DNA from: Burkholderiales bacterium
Lineage (GTDB): Bacteria > Pseudomonadota > Gammaproteobacteria > Burkholderiales > Burkholderiaceae_D
Direction of reading: 5' to 3'
DNA: 45,980 nucleotides
Assembly: GCA_947451925.1 (NCBI GenBank)
Contig: CANGAW010000019.1
Location: 1-45,980 of the forward strand
Shown here: in pieces, positions 17,443 to 26,161 of the stretch
Layout of the letters: each line of letters begins with the position of its first letter
Position numbering within the stretch: the stretch's first letter is position 1
Notes under the pieces: model-generated
What the model saw: the letters and a program-made list of their open reading frames with translations, nothing else
Told to the model about the DNA's origin: nothing
Database searches by the model: none
Made by a program: the position numbers and the translations under genes

Positions 17443-19548
17443 TTACCATTTGCCTTCAATGCCCAAATAAGCCGAGCGACCGACTCCAGGGTAATACGCT
17501 TGACCTGCATTACCGCCGAAGCCTGCACCGATGTTGGTTGTTGCCGCATACTTTTTATCTGCCAGATTTCTGGCATCCAAAAACCAGGACCAGGTCTGAT
17601 CAACAGCACCACCCGCCTTAAAACCCAAGAGCGCATAAGCATCGTTCGATACGCTGTTGGTGTTGTCCATTGGCGCAGTAGTAGGCACCCATTCAAACTT
17701 CGGTCCCGCGTAGCTGGCAGGCATAGCTTTAGGACCGGTATCTGCACCCCAGCGATATAAGAGTTCGCCGCGAACGATCACGGGTGGAAATCCCGGCATA
17801 CGGTTATTACCGTAAGTGGCGTCACCATCAAATCTGAAGTCGCTGTAAAGAACAGAAGCACGCGCATCCCAATGACGGTCAATGAATGCGGCCAGCCCCA
17901 ACTCCAGGCCTTGATGGATGGTTTTAGGAACATTCACGGTGGCTGATTGACCGAAGCCGGAACAAATTGTGCTGTCATTCGTGCAGACAGTTTGAAATTC
18001 ATTCTTCAGATTGGCTCGGTATAAAGTGAGATCCCAGGAAGCCTGGTCACGGCCATCATTCAACGCCGTTTCGCCACGTACGCCGGCTTCGTAGGTAATG
18101 CCCGTTTGCGCTTTTGTTGCCAGCATGGTGCTGGTCACATCAAAAATGGGCGGCTCAAAATTTTGGCTGACATTGGCAAACACCTGCGACGAATTATTCA
18201 GGTTATGCACGATCCCAAGCCGTGGTATCCACTGGGTATAGCTCACATCGTAATTCGATGCTGGCGTAACGGTATCTGTTTTTTTGCGATTGGCTTGTTC
18301 ATACTGAATCGATGCAATCAGCAGGGTTGCGCTATCAAGTCTGAATTTATCTTCAATCAGAAACCGATGGTTTTCAGATTTTTGCGCAAAATCAGCTCTT
18401 AAAGCCCCCGGCGTGAAATCCCCGTTTACAGCGTGATTTGACCCATTTGTGGTGCCAAAATCAGGAAGGTAGGCAATGGATAGGGTGTTCTCTGAACCAA
18501 ACAGTTTGGATTTATCGGAAATCTTGAAATGTCCGCCATAGGTGGACGTATCCTGTTCAATGAAACCAAACTTAATCGGATGCCATAAATTATGGTGCAT
18601 CACGTAGGCCGCTAACTCGTACTCGTAGTCGCCGTTTGTGTAAATGGTTTTATTGGCGAATCGCTGTGCATCGACATCGCGACGCTGAAAATCATTGGGC
18701 CAGGTAGCGTCTTGCGCCACCCTTGGGTTCGTTAATAATTGAGCCAGGCTCACCGTTCCGGGTAATTGCGATTGGCTTCTTACCGCGGCGACAAAAAACC
18801 GCGATTCAAGATCACGATTAATTTTCACCCCAAAATTGGCCACCGCCTTTTCGCTTTCCTGCGCTGAGTGGTCACGAAATCCATCCTGCTTCATCACGTT
18901 GGCGGAAATGTTGTAATCCCAAACATTGCCATTTGCTTCAACTGGTTTAATTACACCACCAGTAATCGCTTGCAGGCGCGCATAGCCAAAGCTGCCAAAC
19001 TCAGCCCTGCCGACCATGCCGGGACTGTCATACCCTGTTGGTGAAACATAATTAATCGCGCCGCCCAGGGTGCTTGACGCATAACCGGATGCATTTGCCC
19101 CGCGTAACACTTCCACATAGCGGGCAGCCGCAGGGTCGACGGTTTGCATGTCAAAAAATCCATCGGCATAGTTAATCGGAATGCCATCTTGCAGAACTTT
19201 CAAACCAAAGCTGTGGAAAGTCCGGCTCAATGCCGATCCCCTGATGGAGATTCTTGCCTCCTCCGATCCAAACCTTTCCTGAATAAATACCCCCGGCGCC
19301 AAACCTAAACTATCGACCCATGTTGAAACGCGTCCTTCTTTAACGGTCTCCATATCAACAATGGCAGCACCACCGGGAATTTGTTTTACAGCCTCAACAG
19401 CTTGCTCGATATTTTTCTGTGTGACAGCAGACTCTTTGGTCCCCAGCACTTCAACAGCCGGAAGACGTTCTTCAGCGCTGACATAGGTCCCTGTCAATGC
19501 CAGTAATACGGCCACAGAGATTTTCTTTAATGGATGGTCTGATTTCAT
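17443..19548 (-). CDS. TonB-dependent outer-membrane receptor, probable metal (copper) uptake
   Basis: I chose the ATG at 19548 (MKSDHPLKK) over one at 19623 because a normal signal peptide then begins at once and ends VSA. The 701-residue protein has a TonB-box-like LPAVEVLGT, a plug domain (GVFIQERFGSEEARISIRGS; LQDGIPINYADGF; VEVLRGANASGYASSTLGGAI) and a 22-strand-type barrel ending in an aromatic Trp. Ligand specificity cannot be read from sequence. Its neighbours, DUF2946 and YcnI/DUF1775 genes, point to copper; that is inference. It resembles FecA-type receptors in its plug. Confidence 0.87.
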   Translation of the reverse strand: MKSDHPLKKISVAVLLALTGTYVSAEERLPAVEVLGTKESAVTQKNIEQAVEAVKQIPGGAAIVDMETVKEGRVSTWVDSLGLAPGVFIQERFGSEEARISIRGSALSRTFHSFGLKVLQDGIPINYADGFFDMQTVDPAAARYVEVLRGANASGYASSTLGGAINYVSPTGYDSPGMVGRAEFGSFGYARLQAITGGVIKPVEANGNVWDYNISANVMKQDGFRDHSAQESEKAVANFGVKINRDLESRFFVAAVRSQSQLPGTVSLAQLLTNPRVAQDATWPNDFQRRDVDAQRFANKTIYTNGDYEYELAAYVMHHNLWHPIKFGFIEQDTSTYGGHFKISDKSKLFGSENTLSIAYLPDFGTTNGSNHAVNGDFTPGALRADFAQKSENHRFLIEDKFRLDSATLLIASIQYEQANRKKTDTVTPASNYDVSYTQWIPRLGIVHNLNNSSQVFANVSQNFEPPIFDVTSTMLATKAQTGITYEAGVRGETALNDGRDQASWDLTLYRANLKNEFQTVCTNDSTICSGFGQSATVNVPKTIHQGLELGLAAFIDRHWDARASVLYSDFRFDGDATYGNNRMPGFPPVIVRGELLYRWGADTGPKAMPASYAGPKFEWVPTTAPMDNTNSVSNDAYALLGFKAGGAVDQTWSWFLDARNLADKKYAATTNIGAGFGGNAGQAYYPGVGRSAYLGIEGKW

Positions 19549-19694
19549 TTCTGTTTCACTTATTTTTATAAATACTGAGTGATGAATCCATAGCGCGACA
19601 CGCCAAACGGAGAGGCGACGCAAGAGATGGAAAATTCATGCGCGTTGGCACTCGAATCAATGAATCGAGTAAAAGCAAACGCGGAAGTCAGAAA

Positions 19695-20060
19695 TTAAAG
19701 CGGTGGGGCGCGGGAGAGAATGCTGTGTCCAGCGTAGCTAGCCGCTGAAACAAAGGCAGCGCGTGGCTGAAGCTTTGCAGAGTATTGAGGGGGAAGAAAT
19801 TGATGAATATCGAACTGATCAGCTGCGCCTGTCGTATTGCAAAAAACGCAATGATCATGAGCCGCTTTTTTACCGGGAAAATGATCCCCGGCATGCTCAG
19901 AATCCGTTACCCACTTTGAACCGCTTGCAGTACAAATTTCAGTCCAGTGGAATCCATTTTTCGCTTGGAATGCCGCCATGGCCGGTGCGACTGTTTGCAG
20001 CAAGATAGCGGCAAACAGTACTTTGGCAATGAGGCGGTTGAATGGACCGAAAAATTTCAT
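19695..20060 (-). CDS. DUF2946 family protein
   Basis: The 121-residue exported protein has an N-terminal hydrophobic segment (LIAKVLFAAILLQTVAPAMAAF). The DUF2946 signature follows: HWTEICTASGSKWV and, after a gap, HDHCVFC, a Cys/His-rich motif suited to metal binding. Members are often found next to TonB receptors and copper-related genes, as here. It is the first gene of the set DUF2946 - receptor - YcnI. A possible promoter (TTGAAG, 18 bp, TGATAT) lies in the 55-bp gap after hipA. Confidence 0.8.
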   Translation of the reverse strand: MKFFGPFNRLIAKVLFAAILLQTVAPAMAAFQAKNGFHWTEICTASGSKWVTDSEHAGDHFPGKKAAHDHCVFCNTTGAADQFDIHQFLPPQYSAKLQPRAAFVSAASYAGHSILSRAPPL

Positions 20061-20115
20061 GGGGCAAAATATATCACAGCACTTCGTACAATTTCTTCAA
20101 AAACTCCTTTTGAAT

Positions 20116-21453
20116 TCACCCGGGTTTTCTTAATCTGCTCAAGCTTGCCTCTATGCCGGAACACGTTTTTTCTACGACAGTCGCGCTTATCCCTTCTGGC
20201 AACCGCGCTTGAACACGCGCTATTGCTGGCGCCGTTTCTGCGATGATTTCGTCAATCAGATCTTGCGCCTGATCGGTAACGCCGCATTGACCGGCACTGC
20301 TGATTAAATGCCGCACTCGTATATCTTTGTGTTGGTAATGCTTGCTTTTCCCCTGAAAGGCCATCGCCAGTTTGAGTTGATGAATCGACCATTTATTTGC
20401 CGCTTTACCTTCCATTGGCCATATCGACATGACGTCATAGAGCGGAGCGAGCTTGAAACGTCCCTGCGGCAAAATCTGAATGCTGAAGTTCTTAGCATGG
20501 CCGTCTGGTGCTGCCAGCAGCCAGAACAGAATCTGCGCCTTCATGAAATTGCGCAAATCGATTTGTGCCTGCGTCGACTGCATCAATATGGCAGCGATAT
20601 CCTTCATGCCCGGGCCGCCATCGACTTCATACTTCAAATGCGACGAAAGTCCCAGTGCCTGACAAAAATCTTCTTGTGGCAAGCGCATCCACCAGTTGCC
20701 AGACGAATGTAATTGACGATCAAAACGTTTGACCGCCAGCACACGCTGCGATCCAAAACGCAAAATGTCTGCCTCACTGACTGGCACACCATACTCGGAG
20801 AGCAGCGCAAGACACAGCCACTCATTGTCGACCGAGTGACGCAAATCCACCTTCCTGTTACCGACAAGCCCAAGAGGCAATTTCAGAATATGGGTGGAAG
20901 GCGTCGTGCCCTGCGGCCGCATCCACTGGTTCTGATGCCACAGCAGTGCGGTTTTCTCTTGCGCCCCCGCCAGTGAGATACGCAAGGCATCGTCTGCGGT
21001 CTGTTGATCAAAAACCGAAGGGCTCGCCACAATGTGCAAAAGGTGCTGTTCAACTTCCCCTTCGGTCATTGGCATGCCTTCGATTTTCTCCACGTTCAGG
21101 GGCAGCTCATCTGCACCCAGCAGTTGAACAGAGCCGACGCAATCACGGCCGATTGCACGCAAGAGGTCGAATGCATCGGTAGAACCTGTTTTAAATCGCG
21201 TGGCTATTCTGCGGCGGATGGCGTCGCTGTCAGGCAGCAGGTTGTCAAAGTAATGTTCAACGGCTGGGCCTCTGAGTGGCAAATCATCGAGGCCGAAAGG
21301 CAAGGACAAAGACAAAGGTCGCCCCAAAGGGGACTGCATCCAGCCGCGCTCGTATTGCAATTCCATGCCGCCACGGCCACCAATGCGCCAAGTCCCTACC
21401 CGCACCCCATTGGTCCAGACTGACAGTGCTTGCGTGTTGGAAGGGCGACCCAT
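20116..21453 (-). CDS. hipA: HipA-family serine/threonine kinase toxin
   Basis: The 445-residue protein starts at the ATG at 21453 (MGRPSNTQALSVW), 1 bp after the hipB stop; an ATG at 21534 would lie inside hipB. The N-terminal lobe holds GWMQSPLGRPLSLSLP and the glycine-rich SLAGAQEKTALL loop. The kinase core has the catalytic Asp317 in APDGHAKNFSI and the metal-binding Asp340 in LAPLYDVMS. All key residues are intact, so it is probably active. E. coli HipA phosphorylates glutamyl-tRNA synthetase and induces persistence; the target here is unknown. Confidence 0.9.
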   Translation of the reverse strand: MGRPSNTQALSVWTNGVRVGTWRIGGRGGMELQYERGWMQSPLGRPLSLSLPFGLDDLPLRGPAVEHYFDNLLPDSDAIRRRIATRFKTGSTDAFDLLRAIGRDCVGSVQLLGADELPLNVEKIEGMPMTEGEVEQHLLHIVASPSVFDQQTADDALRISLAGAQEKTALLWHQNQWMRPQGTTPSTHILKLPLGLVGNRKVDLRHSVDNEWLCLALLSEYGVPVSEADILRFGSQRVLAVKRFDRQLHSSGNWWMRLPQEDFCQALGLSSHLKYEVDGGPGMKDIAAILMQSTQAQIDLRNFMKAQILFWLLAAPDGHAKNFSIQILPQGRFKLAPLYDVMSIWPMEGKAANKWSIHQLKLAMAFQGKSKHYQHKDIRVRHLISSAGQCGVTDQAQDLIDEIIAETAPAIARVQARLPEGISATVVEKTCSGIEASLSRLRKPG

Positions 21454-21454
21454 A

Positions 21455-21718
21455 TCACCACTCTGACGAAGGCGATACAGCCGCTGGTGAAGTGTCGTTG
21501 CGTGGCTTGACCAGCAAGTCAAGATCGAGCGCATTTAAAAGCGCCAGAAGTTGTCCGAGACCGATGTTTGCCGTGTCTTGTTCGAAAGCAGAAATACGGC
21601 TTTGACTCAGACCCACCCGGGCAGCCAGCTCACCCTGACTGAGTTGACTGGCCTTGCGGGCTGTTTTCAGAATCTGTCTAAGCTGGTTTGGCGTGACGAC
21701 AAGATGGTCCATGTGCAT
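21455..21718 (-). CDS. hipB: HipB-type HTH antitoxin
   Basis: The 87-residue protein has an XRE helix-turn-helix (SQGELAARVGLSQSRISAFEQ) and a C-terminal LDLDLLVKPR strand typical of HipB. It should bind HipA and repress the operon through the repeats at 21723-21794. The stop is followed by one base and then the hipA ATG. MDHLVVTP, two codons in, is an alternative start. Confidence 0.9.
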   Translation of the reverse strand: MHMDHLVVTPNQLRQILKTARKASQLSQGELAARVGLSQSRISAFEQDTANIGLGQLLALLNALDLDLLVKPRNDTSPAAVSPSSEW

Positions 21719-21722
21719 TTAT

Positions 21723-21794
21723 CCGTGAAACGAATAAATGCAATATACCCGTAAAACGAATAAATGCAAAATACCCGTAAAACAAATATATTCA
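21723..21794 (-). promoter_or_regulatory. hipBA promoter with three tandem operator repeats
   Basis: A unit beginning CCGTAAAACGAATAAATGCA occurs three times with a period of exactly 26 bp (starts 21723, 21749, 21775; the third is partial). Each unit contains an imperfect 17-bp dyad, TAyyCGT-N3-ACGrrTA. On the minus strand TTGCAT (21764-21769), a 16-bp spacer and TATATT (21742-21747) form a sigma-70 promoter embedded in the array. The third repeat overlaps the fliJ stop codon. Confidence 0.75.
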
Positions 21795-22223
21795 GCGCAG
21801 ATTAAACAGCGTAATCCCTGCCGCATCAATTTCTTTTTGTTCGCGTTTGGCTTTGGTCTGCGCAGTATTGCGCGCATCGCGTTCAACCATGGCTTCCATC
21901 TTGACTTGCTCGCGCTGGGCATCAGCCCACGATTGTTTGATCGCCTCGTACTCACGAAGCGCGGCAGTCAGCTGACCCTGCACTCGTTCAGCCAAACCGT
22001 GCAAGTGATCAAGGAATTGGCGATAGGCCAGATTGTCGCCAATCATGTGTGATTGTTTTTGTGCCAGCTGATAGCGGCTGACGTAATCTAGTCGCAATTT
22101 TTCAATGTGCGCAGCACTACCTTGTAATTGCGTCACCCGTGCACGGGCCTGCACGACCAGCACCTGAATATCATTGGCTTTGGATTTCGCCCGTCCTGAA
22201 AGCACTGTCCAGCAATTTTGCAT
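21792..22223 (-). CDS. fliJ: flagellar export chaperone FliJ
   Basis: The 143-residue protein is almost wholly alpha-helical and coiled-coil, the expected size of FliJ (about 147). It sits directly after fliI in the standard fliFGHIJ order. FliJ acts as the central stalk in the FliI hexamer and couples it to FlhA in the export gate. Sequence conservation is low in this family, so the call rests on position, length and coiled-coil character. The next genes are hipBA instead of the usual fliK. Confidence 0.85.
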   Translation of the reverse strand: MQNCWTVLSGRAKSKANDIQVLVVQARARVTQLQGSAAHIEKLRLDYVSRYQLAQKQSHMIGDNLAYRQFLDHLHGLAERVQGQLTAALREYEAIKQSWADAQREQVKMEAMVERDARNTAQTKAKREQKEIDAAGITLFNLR

Positions 22224-22252
22224 GTGGTCTTTGAATAAAATAAAACAATGAA

Positions 22253-23581
22253 TCAGACCGCGAGCAGCTTCTTGATTTCCCGCCGCGTGGTGTCAAAATC
22301 TTCACTGATGTGCATGTCTTGCCGCAAAAAGTTTTCCAGACTCTGGCGCAAGGCAATCGCTTCATCAATCTCGGCACTGGAGCCTTTTTCATAGGCCCCT
22401 ACTGAAATCAAATCCTGGTTTTGCTGATACAAGGACCACAGCCGTCGAAAACGATTGGCCATTTTCAAATCTGCCGGATCGAGCAGGTTTTGCATCACCC
22501 GCGAGATCGAACCATTCAGATCAATCGCCGGATAATGAGCGGCATCAGCCAGTTTGCGCGACAACATCACCTGCCCGTCCAGCGAGGCGCGGGCAATGTC
22601 CACAATCGGATCCTGCGCGTCATCGCCTTCGGCCAAAACCGTATAGATCGCGGTAATGGAGCCGTAACCGTGACGGCCAACGCCGGTGCGCTCAATGAGA
22701 TTGGGCAGCAAGGCAAACACCGAAGGCGGATACCCTTTGGCTGTCGGCGGCTCGCCAATGGCCAGACCAATTTCGCGCTGCGCATGGGCCACGCGAGTCA
22801 GACTATCCATCAGCATTAAAACGTTCTTGCCCTGATCGCGAAAATATTCGGCAATCACGTGCGTCAGATGCGTCGCTTTCAAGCGCAGCACCGGTGACAC
22901 GTTGGCCGGCGCCGCCACCACCACCGACTTGGCGCGGCCTTCGGGACCCAGCACTTCATTAATAAAGGCCTGCACCTCACGGCCGCGCTCGCCGATCAAA
23001 CCAATCACCACCACATCGGCTTTGGTAAAACGCGTCAGCATGCCCAGCAAAATACTTTTACCCACGCCAGAACCGGCAACCAGACCAATACGCTGGCCAC
23101 GGCCCATGGTCAGGAGTCCGTTAATGGCTTTTACGCCAACGTCCAGCACCTGATTAATCGGGCCACGCTCCATGGGATTCAAAGGCAGGCCCAGCAAGGC
23201 AAGCGTGTCAGGACATTCCGGGACTGGCATGCCGTCAAGCGGCTGGCCGAGTGCATCAATCACCCGTCCCAGCAAAGCCGGGCCCAGACGCGCTTCGGAA
23301 GAATTGCTGATTACCCGAACCGTCGCACCAGGACCAATGCCGACCGAATCGGTAAAGGGCATCAGGTATAAGGTCTGGTCGTTAAAACCAACTACTTCGG
23401 CTGCCAGCTTCAGGCCGCCCGTGCCTTCGATTTCACATAAAGCACCCAATGGCGCCATGATGCCGCGCGCTTCCAGAGTCATGCCAACCAGACGCACCAG
23501 GGTGCCGGTATGGCAGGCTTCGGGGGTGCGGGTCTGAGCAATCAGGCGCTCGGCGACAGAAGCGAAATCAGGCGTGGTCAT
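22253..23581 (-). CDS. fliI: flagellum-specific ATPase FliI
   Basis: The 442-residue protein has Walker A GLVAGSGVGKS with Lys175, the GERGREVQAFI motif, Walker B VLMLMDSLTRVAHAQREIG and the family's typical length. It hydrolyses ATP at the base of the flagellar type III export apparatus to help load substrates. Its start overlaps the end of fliH by 14 nt, so the two are translationally coupled. Confidence 0.96.
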   Translation of the reverse strand: MTTPDFASVAERLIAQTRTPEACHTGTLVRLVGMTLEARGIMAPLGALCEIEGTGGLKLAAEVVGFNDQTLYLMPFTDSVGIGPGATVRVISNSSEARLGPALLGRVIDALGQPLDGMPVPECPDTLALLGLPLNPMERGPINQVLDVGVKAINGLLTMGRGQRIGLVAGSGVGKSILLGMLTRFTKADVVVIGLIGERGREVQAFINEVLGPEGRAKSVVVAAPANVSPVLRLKATHLTHVIAEYFRDQGKNVLMLMDSLTRVAHAQREIGLAIGEPPTAKGYPPSVFALLPNLIERTGVGRHGYGSITAIYTVLAEGDDAQDPIVDIARASLDGQVMLSRKLADAAHYPAIDLNGSISRVMQNLLDPADLKMANRFRRLWSLYQQNQDLISVGAYEKGSSAEIDEAIALRQSLENFLRQDMHISEDFDTTRREIKKLLAV

Positions 23582-24743
23582 CTGACACTATTTCGTTCGG
23601 CATCACATCTTCAACTGCACTGTCTTTGTTAATGCGCGAAGCCAGACTGGTGCCGGGTCCGTTGCGCCAGGCCGCAGAGGCTGGTTGAGCGAGGGATTTG
23701 GCGAGACCTTGCAAGCGTCGTTCAATCAAGTCTTCCACCACGCTGCCATCGAGCGAGACGCGAACACTGCCACGCTTCAAACCCGTGTTTGAGCGCAGCG
23801 TCATGCTTTCGCCCATTTGCGCTGCCAGCGGCCGGTACAGTTCAAGGTCTTCGGGGTTCAGATGCACCACCACGACTTTGTCGCCAGCGCCGGCCATCTC
23901 GCGCAAGGCGTTATCAACCAGCCGCGAAATCGCCTGACCTGACTGCGCCAGCTCACCGCGAACCAATTGCTCGGCCAGATGCAGCGCCAGTTTTTGTACG
24001 GGCTCGAACAGCGCGTCGCTGTCATTGGCCAGTGCCTGCACGCCTTCATTCAAGGTTTTCAGGGCAGCGAGTTGCGTTTCCTGCTCTTTTTGCAGCTCGG
24101 CTTTGGCTTGTGCATAACCGGCTTCAAAGCCTTGCTGACGGGCTTCTTCACCCGCCTCTGCCAGGGCTTCAATGCGGCCGTCAGCGCGTGCTGCATTCAT
24201 TAATTCATTAATCGTTTCTTCAGAAAGCCCTGGCGCAGTAGCAACCGGGGTCGCTTTTGCCGCGGGCTTTACAGGCGCTGCCTGCTGCACTACTGGTTCT
24301 GGCTCTGGTTCCGGCGCGAGTACTGACTCTGGCTCGGGTGTAGGCTCTGGTTCGGTTTCTTGCAAATGCGCTTGAGCCAGACTGTCTTCGGCTTCCATTG
24401 TCACGGCTGCGTCTGCTTCGGACATGGTCCCGGCTTCGTCTTGCAGCTCATCAGCCTGTTCCTGGGCAAAGGCTTGCGGCATGGGTTCAGCTTCAGGCTC
24501 CGGTTTGCCGTGACGATCCGGTTTGAATGCACGCGCTAAGGCATCAGCATGTTCACGACCCGTGCTGTCGGCCACAAAATTGGCCCGCGCACGCGCCTGG
24601 GCCGTGTCTGAAAATTTTTCCTCTTCTTTGCGCAGTAAATTTTGTACGGCAAAGGGATTGGCTGCCGAATCGAACATTCGGTTTGGCAGCCACTGGCCAT
24701 GTTCTTGTGCGCTACGTGGATTAGACAAAATCGGCTCCGCCAT
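23568..24743 (-). CDS. fliH: flagellar assembly protein FliH
   Basis: This 391-residue protein is longer than Salmonella FliH (235). The extra length is an acidic Pro/Glu/Ala-rich N-terminal region with repeated EPEPEP-type stretches (about 75-160). The C-terminal half has the FliH coiled coil (AKAELQKEQETQLAALKTL) and the domain ending in GSVRVSLDGSVVEDLIERRL. FliH binds FliI as a dimer and links it to the C-ring. The ATG at 24743 overlaps the fliG end by 23 nt; an ATG at 24677 is another possible start. Confidence 0.9.
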   Translation of the reverse strand: MAEPILSNPRSAQEHGQWLPNRMFDSAANPFAVQNLLRKEEEKFSDTAQARARANFVADSTGREHADALARAFKPDRHGKPEPEAEPMPQAFAQEQADELQDEAGTMSEADAAVTMEAEDSLAQAHLQETEPEPTPEPESVLAPEPEPEPVVQQAAPVKPAAKATPVATAPGLSEETINELMNAARADGRIEALAEAGEEARQQGFEAGYAQAKAELQKEQETQLAALKTLNEGVQALANDSDALFEPVQKLALHLAEQLVRGELAQSGQAISRLVDNALREMAGAGDKVVVVHLNPEDLELYRPLAAQMGESMTLRSNTGLKRGSVRVSLDGSVVEDLIERRLQGLAKSLAQPASAAWRNGPGTSLASRINKDSAVEDVMPNEIVSDDHA

Positions 24744-25839
24744 TTGACAGGATCAAGTCACCCGACTCGGACAATTTACGCGCCGAGCGCATGACTTTTT
24801 TCTGCGCGTCTTCGACTTCGGTCATGCGCAATGGACCTTTGGCTTCCATGTCGTCGATGAACATGCCGCGGGCTCGACTGGACATATTGCTGAAGAATTT
24901 GTCTTTGACTTCCTCGCTGGCGCCTTTTAAGGCAATCATCAGGAGGTCTGGTTCAACGACGCGCATCAAGGCCTGGATGCCGCGGTTGTCCACAGTGCCC
25001 AGATTGTCGAAGCTAAACATATTGTCCTGAATGCGCAGCGCGAGTTCTTCGTCAAGCTGACCCACGCCTTGCAGAATCGTCGACTCCAGTTCAACCTTGG
25101 TGAAGTTCATGATTTTGGCCGCTGCTTTTACGCCACCAAAATTGGACGATGCCGCCGACGAGGTATTGGAGAACTGCTTCTTCATGATGGTTTCCAGCTC
25201 TTCCATCGCCGAAGGCTGTACTGCTTCGAGGCTGGCCACCCGCTGAATCACTTCAGCGCGAGAATCTGGCGGCAAAAACGACAAGACATCTGCGGCAACA
25301 TCGGATTCAAGCACCGACAAAATAATGGCCGTGACTTGCGGATGTTCGCCGCGGATCATTTCAGCAATTGCGCGCGCGTCCATCCATTGCAAAATTTCCA
25401 GACCGCGGCTGGCGCGGTTAGGCATGATGCGCGAAAGTACTGACGAGGCTTTGTCCGCACCCAGCGCCCGCTTCAATACCGTTTCCACATATTCGCTGGT
25501 ACCCAGCGACAGGCTGGTTTGTTTTTTCAGCGTTTCGACAAACTGGTCCAGCACCGCATTCACCGCTTCTTGAGACAGCTCGGCGACCGAGACCATGGCC
25601 GCGCCAAGTTCCTGCACTTCTTTCGGATCGAGGTAACTGATGATGTTCGATGCCAGTTCTTCGCCAAGCAATAACATCAAGACGGCTGCACGCTGGGTTT
25701 TGGTCAGCGCGGCGAGTTCTTGTTTGAGCGCCTCCGACATCGGTGGCGGCTCATTCGATTTGACAGCCACGACATTATCGTCAGCGTCCGCATTGGATGC
25801 GCCTTTTGATTTCGTGCTTTTCTCTTTTTTCTCAGCCAT
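24721..25839 (-). CDS. fliG: flagellar motor switch protein FliG
   Basis: The 372-residue protein shows the middle-domain EHPQ motif (MIRGEHPQVTA) and the C-terminal torque helix region (DLLMIALKGASEEVKDKFFSNMSSRA). It carries about 40 extra residues at the N-terminus, Lys/Ser/Asp-rich and probably disordered, ahead of the FliF-binding domain that starts near TKTQRAAVLMLLLGEE. FliG forms the upper C-ring and transmits stator torque. It follows the small FliF-tail gene by 97 bp, a gap holding a stem-loop. Confidence 0.95.
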   Translation of the reverse strand: MAEKKEKSTKSKGASNADADDNVVAVKSNEPPPMSEALKQELAALTKTQRAAVLMLLLGEELASNIISYLDPKEVQELGAAMVSVAELSQEAVNAVLDQFVETLKKQTSLSLGTSEYVETVLKRALGADKASSVLSRIMPNRASRGLEILQWMDARAIAEMIRGEHPQVTAIILSVLESDVAADVLSFLPPDSRAEVIQRVASLEAVQPSAMEELETIMKKQFSNTSSAASSNFGGVKAAAKIMNFTKVELESTILQGVGQLDEELALRIQDNMFSFDNLGTVDNRGIQALMRVVEPDLLMIALKGASEEVKDKFFSNMSSRARGMFIDDMEAKGPLRMTEVEDAQKKVMRSARKLSESGDLILSNGGADFV

Positions 25840-25891
25840 GTTCGATCTCTATTACTTGAATGCTTGAATAATTGCGCAATAATTTTTTAGC

Positions 25892-25911
25892 CTTGCCGCT
25901 GTTGCGGCAAG
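25892..25911. other. intercistronic stem-loop before fliG
   Basis: CTTGCCGC and GCGGCAAG form a perfect 8-bp stem with a 4-nt loop between the FliF-tail gene and fliG. No T-run follows on the minus strand, so it is more likely an mRNA processing or stability element than a terminator. Confidence 0.5.
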
Positions 25912-25936
25912 ATGAAAGCAGGTTCAAAATTCGTGC

Positions 25937-26143
25937 TCAAGTACCCTTCAACATATTTTTCACCATCTGCACCACCCGGTTTTGCTCTTTCTCGGTCAGC
26001 AACCGTACCAGCACGACTTTGTCATCATAGCTACTGGCACCGCTTAACATTTCTTCCGGAATTGTTTGTTTTTTTGCCGGTTTGAATTTCTTGCGCATTT
26101 CCTCGAGACTCTCGGGGGCGCTGTCTTTTTTTCCGTCTGCCAT
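25937..26143 (-). CDS. stand-alone FliF C-terminal-tail paralogue, candidate FliG-binding protein
   Basis: The 68-residue protein aligns over its length with the last 60 residues of FliF encoded just upstream. Both share ESLEE near the start, then ML, A-SYDDKV, L-R, RV and KNM; from the ML onward 18 of 36 positions are identical. That tail of FliF is the segment known to fold with the N-terminal domain of FliG. I chose ATG 26143 (MADGKKD), since AGGA lies 6 bp upstream; an ATG two codons earlier would directly abut it. It has no membrane segment, so it should be cytosolic. It lies 18 bp after the fliF stop. Its role is unknown. Confidence 0.8.
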   Translation of the reverse strand: MADGKKDSAPESLEEMRKKFKPAKKQTIPEEMLSGASSYDDKVVLVRLLTEKEQNRVVQMVKNMLKGT

Positions 26144-26161
26144 CTGCATTCCTGTTTACGT

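Noticed and set aside
21723..21794. CRISPR-like appearance of three regular repeats
   Set aside because: Only three units with no unique spacers; they lie at a hipB promoter and fit operators.
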